Assembly (NCBI GenBank): GCA_030609865.1
Contig: JAUWSZ010000178.1
Location: forward strand, 1-6,047
Reading direction: 5' to 3'
Source: a bacterium
GTDB taxonomy: Bacteria; Desulfobacterota; DSWW01
DNA length: 6,047 nt
Shown piece by piece: positions 1 to 4,535 of this stretch; position 1 is the first letter of the stretch; every line of letters begins with the position of its first letter. The notes beneath the pieces are model-generated. The model did not search any database and was not told where the DNA came from. It worked only from the letters and a program-made list of their open reading frames with translations. Position numbers and translations under genes: made by a program.

Positions 1-4
1 ATAC

Positions 5-30
5 CTTTTCTCTGTTTTCTTTTCTCTGTT
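5..30. repeat. Two-copy 12-bp direct repeat, pyrimidine-rich
   Basis: CTTTTCTCTGTT occurs at 5-16 and again at 19-30, a 14-bp period, with a partial third copy (TCTG) at 33-36. The plus strand is almost pure pyrimidine here. It lies just downstream of the minus-strand tRNA and hairpin, so the tRNA read-through RNA would be purine-rich. No function can be assigned, and the repeat may continue beyond the window edge. Confidence 0.6.
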
Positions 31-35
31 GCTCT

Positions 36-69
36 GCCAGAAAATTTTGCTTTAGCAAAATTTTCTGGC
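36..69 (-). repeat. Perfect 16-bp-arm inverted repeat abutting the tRNA 3' end
   Basis: Positions 36-51 are exactly complementary to 54-69, leaving a 2-nt centre (effectively a 4-nt loop). Each arm contains AAAATTTT. On the minus strand the first four bases of the hairpin are GCCA, the discriminator base and CCA of the tRNA, so stem and mature tRNA overlap by four bases. It may end the tRNA transcript, but the RNA after the stem is purine-rich rather than a U-run, so it is not a canonical intrinsic terminator. A small palindromic repeat element is the alternative. Confidence 0.6.
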
Positions 70-158
70 GGAGAGAGAGGGATTCGAACCCTCGAGACGG
101 TTTAAGGCCGCCTACACGGTTTCCAACCGTGCTCCTTCGGCCACTCGGACATCTCTCC
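66..158 (-). tRNA. tRNA-Ser(GGA)
   Basis: The minus strand folds into a complete class II tRNA. The acceptor stem GGAGAGA/TCTCTCC (158-152 with 76-70) is perfect. The anticodon stem CACGG/CCGTG encloses the loop TTGGAAA, giving anticodon GGA (positions 124-122), which reads UCC and UCU serine codons. A long variable arm, typical of serine tRNA, follows. The T-arm GAGGG-TTCGAAT-CCCTC is perfect, the discriminator is G, and CCA is encoded at 68-66. The gene is intact and is probably transcribed from the adjacent promoter at 171-198. Confidence 0.97.
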
Positions 159-170
159 ACTCAGCAACAT

Positions 171-198
171 GTTATGAGATTTGGGGCGTTCTTGTAAA
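171..198 (-). promoter_or_regulatory. Probable sigma-70-type promoter for tRNA-Ser
   Basis: On the minus strand a TTTACA -35 hexamer (198-193, 5 of 6 to consensus) is followed after 16 nt by CATAAC (176-171, 4 of 6). An alternative -10, TAACAT, has an 18-nt spacer. The -10 ends 12 nt before the mature tRNA 5' end, fitting a very short leader. The match is imperfect and rests partly on position. Confidence 0.45.
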
Positions 199-245
199 GA
201 GCACCCCCGATCCCTGACCCCTTCCCAGCCCATCGTTCGCATCTT

Positions 246-869
246 TTAGGCCTTCCCTTCCTGATCTTGCGATCCCATGGACTCGACAAGCTGGGAGACA
301 TCGAGGTCGCTGTATGGCTTGGCAAAATCTCTGTACTGGAGAATCTTGGGCCCCGCTTCCTGTTCGAGAAAGCCCTGCACCTCGTTCGCCCTCTCCAGCA
401 GGACGGAACTCCCTGACAGCTCTTGCTCCTTGCGTATGAATTCGACCCTCAGCGAAATCAGGCCCAACAGCGCAACGGCCTCTTCCGTAAGCTTGTGGGC
501 ACAGAAGCCGGGGATTCTCGGGTCGACTTCGAGGGGGTGGGCCGGCTCCGTCGGGACGGTGGGAGACCCGTCGGGCTGGCCGTCCCCCTCGAGCAGGCCT
601 GTCAACTCTTCGAGTTCCTCCAGGATCTCCGAGACCCTTTTCACCTGGGCGTCGAGGGATAACTCGTCGATCAAATAATCAACGATGGGGGATGCCGGCT
701 CGCCGGGGGACGAGAGCTCATCCTGGTAGGCGAGGCAGTCGTCCTCCCTCCTGCAGAAGGACTTCTCCTGCCTGTTCGTCAAGAGGCATTCTTCGCACAA
801 AGGGCGGTCGCAGTAACAGCAGGTTCCAGCGGCTTCCCTGTCCGGATGGTGGTGGCACGGGCGGTCCAT
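246..869 (-). CDS. B-box-type zinc-finger protein, function unknown
   Basis: This encodes a 207-residue soluble protein with no signal peptide or membrane helix. Residues 5-45 carry a dense Cys/His array (C5, H8, C17, C20, C25, C28, C39, C45), with CxxH at the start and CxxC pairs around the motif CYCDRPLCEEC. This is the pattern of B-box-like zinc fingers found in scattered bacterial proteins; two zinc ions are plausible. A Ser/Pro-rich linker leads to an acidic helix at about 72-95 with leucines at coiled-coil spacing. An acidic, Pro-rich gap follows, then a second long helical region at about 125-172. The ATG start at 869 has GGAGGG at 884-879, nine bases upstream. The gene stands alone on the minus strand between the tRNA and the PKD-protein gene. 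I expect a cytoplasmic protein-interaction role, but no substrate or partner can be named. Confidence 0.85.
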   Translation of the reverse strand: MDRPCHHHPDREAAGTCCYCDRPLCEECLLTNRQEKSFCRREDDCLAYQDELSSPGEPASPIVDYLIDELSLDAQVKRVSEILEELEELTGLLEGDGQPDGSPTVPTEPAHPLEVDPRIPGFCAHKLTEEAVALLGLISLRVEFIRKEQELSGSSVLLERANEVQGFLEQEAGPKILQYRDFAKPYSDLDVSQLVESMGSQDQEGKA

Positions 870-1007
870 CCCTCGTCTCCCTCCGCTTTTCGTCGAACGA
901 TACCAAGAAGAATGTTGTTAACGGAAAGCTTATTCGGGTGCAGTGGAAAACACAACAGGAGGGCAGCAGACGGGCGGGTCTTGGGTGGAAGGGATTCCAA
1001 AAGAATG

Positions 1008-1038
1008 AGGCCTGCCGGCATCGAGCACCGGCAGGCCT
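1008..1038 (-). terminator. Intrinsic terminator-like hairpin after the PKD-protein gene
   Basis: Perfect 11-bp GC-rich arms AGGCCTGCCGG/CCGGCAGGCCT (1008-1018 and 1028-1038) enclose a 9-nt loop. The hairpin begins 33 bases after the stop codon of the minus-strand gene ending at 1072. The following minus-strand sequence is CATTCTTTTGG, a short and interrupted U-tract, so termination may be partial. No plus-strand gene lies nearby, so it most likely serves the minus-strand transcript. Confidence 0.65.
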
Positions 1039-1071
1039 TTGAGCCTCCTTTTCCCATTGATAACGATCTTG

Positions 1072-2952
1072 CTATCCTTGCATCCTCTTCCGTCTCCGGA
1101 ACCTTCGTTTCTGGTACAGCATGGCCCCGATGGCCGGTAGGAAGAGAGTGAGCAAATACCCTATGTCGGTCGCATCCGCCTCGTGTTGCGGGCTTCCTCC
1201 CAGGCCGACGGAACAGCCTCCCCCCCCATCATCCGATTGTACCTGCCTCGGGGGCGCGGGGGGCCGGACCTGCTCGGGTTCACCGGGGAGGACCTCGACT
1301 TGCACGGACGCGGGAGCGCTCGCGGCTGTACCATCGTGGACCACGAGTTCGAACGTCAGGGTGCCCTCGGCCACGGCGTAGAATCCTGCCATGGCTTGAT
1401 CCCCGTCCTCCAGCATGGCCTGTGGGCCTCCCGTCTGGGACCAGCTGTACGTCAGCGAGTCCTGGTCCGGGTCAAAGCTGCGGGATCCGTCCAGGATGAC
1501 CCAGTCTCCTGCCTCAACGGGGTCCACGGCTTCGATAACGGCTACGGGCACCTGATTCTCCGAGCTCTCCACGGTCACCGTCACGCCGTCAGGGGCGCTC
1601 GCGACCTGGCCGTCATGGACGACGAGCTGGAATGCATAGATGCCTGCCTCTGGGGCTTCGAACTGGGCCTGCGCCATGGCGGCCCCTTCGAGGACGACCG
1701 ACTCGGGCCCGTCGACCTGTGACCCTGCATACGACAGGGTATCCCCGTCAGGATCCGAACTGCCGGACCCGTTCAGGCTGACCGTGTCCCCTACCGTGAC
1801 CGTTCGATCCTCACCGGCATCCGCGGTGGGCACGTTGTTGGCCGGGGCATTCACGATTACCTGGACCTCGTCGGACGGACTGTAGAGGTGGCCGTCAAAG
1901 GTCACGAGTTGGAAGACGCATATGCCCTGCAACTCGGGAACGAACGTGGCCGTCTGGTTGTTGGCCCCCTCCAGGAGGACCGGAGTGCCTGAGGTCTGGG
2001 TCCAGGAGAAGCTCACCGGGTCCCCGTTCGGATCGGCCGAGCCGCTTCCGTCCAGGACCGCCACGGTACCTGCAAGCACTTTTCTGTCCTCTCCTGCGTC
2101 TGCAGCGGGCGGGACGTTCCGGATGGTTACGGCCACCTCAGCGGGGAGGCTGGCCAGGCTGCCGTCGTGCACAACGAGCTCGAATAGATACACGCCCGAT
2201 TTCGTGCCCAGGAAGGCAGGGCTCACGGTGTGGTCGTCGGACAGGTTCACTTCCGGGCCTTCCTGCTGGGTCCAGGAGAAGCTCAACAGGTCTCCGTCCG
2301 GATCATGGCTGCCAGAGCCGTCCAGGGTGACAACCGTGGGATCCAGTTCCTGATCCTCACCGGCGTCGGCTACCGGCAGGCTGTTCCCGTTCAGGGGATC
2401 CAGGGGATACGGGTCCTCGCCATCCGGGATGCCGTCATCATCGGAATCCGCATCCGTTGGATCGGTTTGAGCATTGAACTCGCCCAAGTTCGTGACCCCG
2501 TCGCCGTCCAGATCCCCGTCCGCATCGTTCCGGTCGAACGGGTTCAGGCCGTAGGAGGCCTCCCAGTCATTCGTCATCCCATCGCCATCCGTGTCCTCCT
2601 GAGACCCGTTCAGGTACACGACGACCTGGTCCGAGAGGTCGGACATGGGCCCTACGCGGCCGCCGGCGTCCTCCGCCTCGACTTGGAGCACATAGGTTCG
2701 TCCGTCTTCCGCAGCCAGCTGGCAGGTGCAAGCATCGGCTTGCTCGAGTAGCTCGAAGGGCTGCCCGTCGACGGAAACATAGACATTGTAGTGGTCCACC
2801 GAGCCGGACGCGTCGCCCCAAACGAAAGAAAGGGGAGAATGGTTCGCATACGTGGCGGCCTGCACTGGGACAGCGCCTGTAAGGAGGAAAGTGCCGAGAA
2901 TTCCACACAAAAGGAGGTGGCGAATTCCCGAAGGTGCCTTAGGTGCATTCAT
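1072..2952 (-). CDS. Secreted, C-terminally anchored PKD-repeat surface protein
   Basis: A 626-residue extracellular protein, probably structural or adhesive. A signal peptide spans residues 1-32 (basic n-region, LLLCGILGTFLL core, VQA cleavage). A fibronectin-III-like domain follows at about 33-115, then Asp-rich calcium-binding repeats at about 119-186 (DTDGDG, DADGDLDGDG, DADSDDDG). Four PKD-type Ig-like domains lie at about 192-279, 281-368, 373-462 and 468-554, each opening with ADAG- or AVIEA-type strands and containing GSxSxDPDxD and F-L-V-x-x-DG. A Pro-rich linker and a tripartite tail end it: GGGGCS (576-581), a hydrophobic helix (about 597-613) and KRRFRRRKR (615-623). I chose ATG 2952 because GAGGGG lies seven bases upstream and the signal peptide then has normal length. 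The frame stays open to a TTG at 3012, but that codon sits inside the sigma-54 promoter. ATG 2967 is a second option. Ligand unknown. Confidence 0.9.
   Translation of the reverse strand: MNAPKAPSGIRHLLLCGILGTFLLTGAVPVQAATYANHSPLSFVWGDASGSVDHYNVYVSVDGQPFELLEQADACTCQLAAEDGRTYVLQVEAEDAGGRVGPMSDLSDQVVVYLNGSQEDTDGDGMTNDWEASYGLNPFDRNDADGDLDGDGVTNLGEFNAQTDPTDADSDDDGIPDGEDPYPLDPLNGNSLPVADAGEDQELDPTVVTLDGSGSHDPDGDLLSFSWTQQEGPEVNLSDDHTVSPAFLGTKSGVYLFELVVHDGSLASLPAEVAVTIRNVPPAADAGEDRKVLAGTVAVLDGSGSADPNGDPVSFSWTQTSGTPVLLEGANNQTATFVPELQGICVFQLVTFDGHLYSPSDEVQVIVNAPANNVPTADAGEDRTVTVGDTVSLNGSGSSDPDGDTLSYAGSQVDGPESVVLEGAAMAQAQFEAPEAGIYAFQLVVHDGQVASAPDGVTVTVESSENQVPVAVIEAVDPVEAGDWVILDGSRSFDPDQDSLTYSWSQTGGPQAMLEDGDQAMAGFYAVAEGTLTFELVVHDGTAASAPASVQVEVLPGEPEQVRPPAPPRQVQSDDGGGGCSVGLGGSPQHEADATDIGYLLTLFLPAIGAMLYQKRRFRRRKRMQG
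1084..1227 (-). other. Encoded C-terminal protein-sorting signal (GGGGCS, helix, basic tail)
   Basis: Residues 576-623 of the PKD protein form a short motif with an invariant-looking Cys (C580), a hydrophobic segment and a cluster of eight Arg/Lys. This is the tripartite architecture of exosortase/rhombosortase-type CTERM signals in Gram-negative bacteria, where a dedicated membrane protease processes the tail. It resembles the Gly-rich-plus-Cys classes (MYXO-, JDVT- or Synerg-CTERM-like) more than PEP-CTERM, but I cannot assign the class. No matching sorting enzyme is encoded in this window. Confidence 0.7.
1291..2379 (-). repeat. Four tandem PKD-domain coding repeats (about 265-280 bp each)
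   Basis: The four units run at about 2379-2116, 2112-1849, 1836-1567 and 1551-1291. Similarity is visible in the DNA: the 20-mer CTGGGTCCAGGAGAAGCTCA (plus strand) occurs identically at 1996-2015 and 2266-2285, exactly 270 bp or 90 codons apart. This points to recent duplication or gene conversion between units 1 and 2. Units 3 and 4 are more diverged. Such arrays may expand or contract by recombination. Confidence 0.8.
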
Positions 2953-3007
2953 CTGGGGGCCCCTCATCTCGCCTTGCAGGTTGGTTTCTATGCCGATTTG
3001 CCAATTG

Positions 3008-3023
3008 TGCAAGGGTTATGCCA
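3008..3023 (-). promoter_or_regulatory. Sigma-54 (RpoN) -24/-12 promoter of the PKD-protein gene
   Basis: The minus strand reads TGGCATAACCCTTGCA, matching the established consensus TGGCAYRNNNNTTGCW at every defined position, with the required GG-N10-GC spacing. Transcription should start near 2997, giving a leader of about 45 nt before ATG 2952. This implies dependence on RpoN and an ATP-hydrolysing enhancer-binding activator. Neither is encoded in the window. Confidence 0.8.
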
Positions 3024-3150
3024 CCCTCAGAGAGCGGATTCCGGGGCGATCCGGGGTAACTCCTGGAAAGATATCTATCTGTTTTATATAGATTTTCTGA
3101 TTCCAGAGCCGATTTGGGTGCACTTGGGCGCACAAAGTTCCGGTCGATTG

Positions 3151-3185
3151 TTACAATTGTGTAAGGACTGCGTCAGGATTCTGAC
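3151..3185. promoter_or_regulatory. Paired inverted repeats, candidate upstream activator sites
   Basis: Two perfect 5-4-5 inverted repeats sit here: TTACA-ATTG-TGTAA at 3151-3164 and GTCAG-GATT-CTGAC at 3172-3185. Their centres are 21 bp apart, two helical turns. Relative to the predicted start of the sigma-54 transcript they lie at about -154 to -188, a usual distance for enhancer-binding proteins. The two arm sequences differ, so one protein binding both is uncertain. They could instead regulate the plus-strand lipoprotein gene. Confidence 0.35.
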
Positions 3186-3414
3186 TCGAAATGTATCTGC
3201 CGGAGACTGCGAAGGGGGCGTGACGGGAGGGGCGTGATCTGTAAAAACATGTGAAAATATACCCCTCCCCCTGCACACACGCATGATGGATTAAACTCAG
3301 ATGTCCGGTGCAGAGAGAGGGGAAACGTTCTTCTTTCTTCGTTAATCTAATGAGACATCACCACGAAAAAAAAGTTCAACCCCTTTTTTTCTTGGCTCGA
3401 AGGTCCGGGCCACG

Positions 3415-3420
3415 AAGGAG
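3415..3420 (+). promoter_or_regulatory. Shine-Dalgarno sequence deciding the lipoprotein start
   Basis: AAGGAG lies ten bases before the GTG at 3431. No comparable ribosome site precedes the more upstream in-frame candidates (GTG 3308, ATG 3350), so this site supports the shorter protein. Confidence 0.7.
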
Positions 3421-3430
3421 CGATCAGGCC

Positions 3431-3928
3431 GTGTGCGAAACCAAGTCCTTTCTGCCGATGATTGTGGCCATCGGGTGTTGTCTATGTTTTTCTCTTTCCC
3501 CTGGTTGCGGCGACGATGAGGGCGAAGGGGTGGCTCCCAGCATTTCGAACCTGAACCTCGGCCCGACTTCCGCGTTTGTACTCCAGCGGCGTGGCTGGCT
3601 GGGCGTCACGGTTTCGATGGATTATACGGACCCGGATGGAGACCCTGCCTTCGTGCGGATGAGCTTCCGGTGGTGCGGCGAGGGGCCGGTGCAGCACGAG
3701 GACATCGCGCCGATGGGAATAACGGGCAATCAGGCAGGGGCAATCTGGATCTCAGCCGGGGTCTCGACCGATTGCCTTGCCGGGACGTATCTGTATGAAT
3801 TCTCGCTCTTCGACGGAAAGGGACATCAATCGAATACCCTCGAGGCAACCTTTACATTGACTACATTGACAGGGGGCGGGAGAGACGGAGCCCAAGCGAA
3901 TCGAGACGTGACAGGCGGATCGCACTAG
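3431..3928 (+). CDS. Small Ig-like-domain lipoprotein, function unknown
   Basis: Starting at GTG 3431 gives 165 residues with a typical lipoprotein signal peptide: a short n-region with Lys5, a hydrophobic core at about 7-24 (LPMIVAIGCCLCFSLSPG), and Cys26 followed by GDDEGEG. The lipobox LSPGC is loose (Pro at -2). Residues 36-145 look like a single beta-sandwich Ig/PKD-like domain. It has an opening PSISNLNL strand, YTDPDGDPAFVRMSFRW at 65-81 and YLYEFSLFDGKGHQS at 120-134. Cys82 and Cys115 could form a disulfide. The DPDGD and F-x-L-x-DG motifs echo the PKD units of the divergent gene, suggesting related extracytoplasmic folds. A polar tail (148-165) lacks predicted structure. The frame stays open back to GTG 3308, but that extension is basic and lacks a ribosome site. 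The stop codon overlaps that of the convergent gene. Role unknown; I expect a periplasmic or outer-membrane lipoprotein. Confidence 0.75.
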   Translation: MCETKSFLPMIVAIGCCLCFSLSPGCGDDEGEGVAPSISNLNLGPTSAFVLQRRGWLGVTVSMDYTDPDGDPAFVRMSFRWCGEGPVQHEDIAPMGITGNQAGAIWISAGVSTDCLAGTYLYEFSLFDGKGHQSNTLEATFTLTTLTGGGRDGAQANRDVTGGSH

Positions 3929-4083
3929 AACAGCGCATAGATGAACGGCGCAACCGAGCTGCCCTCGGTAAAGATAATCAGCGCACTCAAGAGGAAGAGC
4001 ACCAGGACGATCGGGGCCAGCCAGAAGCGCTTTCGCGTCCTCAGGAATTCCCAGAACTCGGCGATCGTGGATTGATTCCGCAT
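3925..4083 (-). CDS. DUF5989-family small membrane protein
   Basis: A 52-residue protein with an amphipathic basic N-terminus (MRNQSTIAEFWEFLRTRKRF), one membrane helix at about 21-38 (WLAPIVLVLFLLSALIIF), and the ending TEGSSVAPFIYALF. The motif order (E-F-W-x-F-L-R, then a K/R-x-F-W-L-x-P-I helix, then G-S-x-V-A-P-F-I-Y-x-L-F) is what I know as the DUF5989 family. Those proteins habitually follow SxtJ and carbamoyltransferase genes, exactly as here. ATG 4083 lies 16 bases after the upstream stop; the ribosome site is weak (GAAAGAAT just before the ATG), so translational coupling is likely. Its TAG stop overlaps the convergent lipoprotein stop in CTAG. Molecular function is unknown. It may be an accessory subunit of the SxtJ/carbamoyltransferase system. 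Confidence 0.88.
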   Translation of the reverse strand: MRNQSTIAEFWEFLRTRKRFWLAPIVLVLFLLSALIIFTEGSSVAPFIYALF

Positions 4084-4099
4084 ATTCTTTCGGGGGCCC

Positions 4100-4501
4100 T
4101 TAGAATCGTTTCAGGAAGCGTTCCCTGGGCTGCGCGGCTTCCTCCCGTTCGACCCAGTAGGAGGAGGCCTTCCGGTCCGGCCGCATGGGAAGGGGGCGGC
4201 CGCCGAACAGTCGCTTCAGCCATGCCGAAGGGGTGATCACGAGGAAGTAGGCGAGGGCGAGCATAAGAACGGTCACGATTCTCCCAAGGAGGTGTGCGCA
4301 CTTCAGCCAACCCGCGTACACATGCCGTGCCCGGTAAGGGAACAGCAGGAAGCAAACCCCCAGGAACCAGAGAAAACCGAACAGGCAGGTGGGGACAGGC
4401 CTTTGTCTCCAGACGCCCACGGCGCACAGGGCGCCGAAGAAGACAAAGACGACGAGTCCGAATCTTCGTATCTCTCGTGTGTCAGTCGAGTTCGAGTCCA
4501 T
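4100..4501 (-). CDS. SxtJ-family membrane protein
   Basis: A 133-residue integral membrane protein with three hydrophobic helices at about 15-31, 38-54 and 72-90 and a polar cytoplasmic-looking tail. The N-terminal EIRRFGL and the C-terminal set RPLPMRPDRKASSYWVERE followed by ERFLKRF match the SxtJ family, named for a saxitoxin-cluster protein of unknown biochemical role. Position between the carbamoyltransferase and the DUF5989 gene supports this. The frame is open to an ATG at 4576 that would overlap the carbamoyltransferase. I prefer ATG 4501 because family members begin shortly before RRFGL; it lies 34 bases after the previous stop. The nearest purine-rich ribosome site (GGGAAGAGAG) is about 14 bases away, so initiation is probably weak or coupled. 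It may recruit or scaffold the carbamoyltransferase at the membrane (inference). Confidence 0.88.
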   Translation of the reverse strand: MDSNSTDTREIRRFGLVVFVFFGALCAVGVWRQRPVPTCLFGFLWFLGVCFLLFPYRARHVYAGWLKCAHLLGRIVTVLMLALAYFLVITPSAWLKRLFGGRPLPMRPDRKASSYWVEREEAAQPRERFLKRF

Positions 4502-4535
4502 CGCGTCCGTGTTCGCTCTCTTCCCAGCGTGGCTG

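Larger units (their letters stand above)
2953..3430. other. Divergent control region between the PKD-protein and lipoprotein genes
   Basis: This 478-bp stretch holds no convincing gene. Its left part is the control region of the minus-strand PKD gene: leader, sigma-54 promoter at 3008-3023, an AT-rich patch at about 3069-3103 (a possible bend), and inverted repeats at 3151-3185. The right part is the lipoprotein leader. It has two GGGGCGTGA repeats (3215-3223, 3229-3237), a possible GGGAGGGG/CCCCTCCC pairing (3225-3232 with 3262-3269), and an A8/T7 segment at 3366-3390. I found no clear sigma-70 promoter for the plus-strand gene. Confidence 0.6.

Noticed and set aside
1..158. tRNA-Ser as an integration (att) site of a genomic island
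   Set aside because: No second copy of the tRNA 3' end and no integrase gene appear in the window. The downstream flank is too short to test the idea.
853..868. Plus-strand TGGCACG resembling a sigma-54 -24 element
   Set aside because: The required TTGC -12 element is absent (GTCC instead), it lies within the B-box coding sequence, and no plus-strand gene follows.
779..1057. 92-residue minus-strand frame spanning the intergenic gap before the B-box gene
   Set aside because: It overlaps the B-box gene in another frame and runs through the terminator hairpin. The product shows no motif and no ribosome site supports it.
1183..1722. Long plus-strand open frames opposite the PKD-protein gene
   Set aside because: They mirror a strongly supported coding sequence of biased composition. 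Their translations show no recognisable domains and they lack ribosome sites.
2953..3012. N-terminal extension of the PKD protein to the TTG at 3012
   Set aside because: The TTG lies within the sigma-54 -12 element, upstream of the predicted transcript start, and would put 20 extra polar residues before a complete signal peptide.
3366..3390. A8...T7 pairing as an intrinsic terminator or attenuator
   Set aside because: The stem is almost all A-T pairs with only one G-C, too weak to terminate, and it is probably chance in an A- and T-rich patch of the leader.
4041..4427. 128-residue minus-strand frame overlapping the SxtJ and DUF5989 genes
   Set aside because: It is an Arg/Pro-rich shadow frame over two genes that match known families in the correct order.
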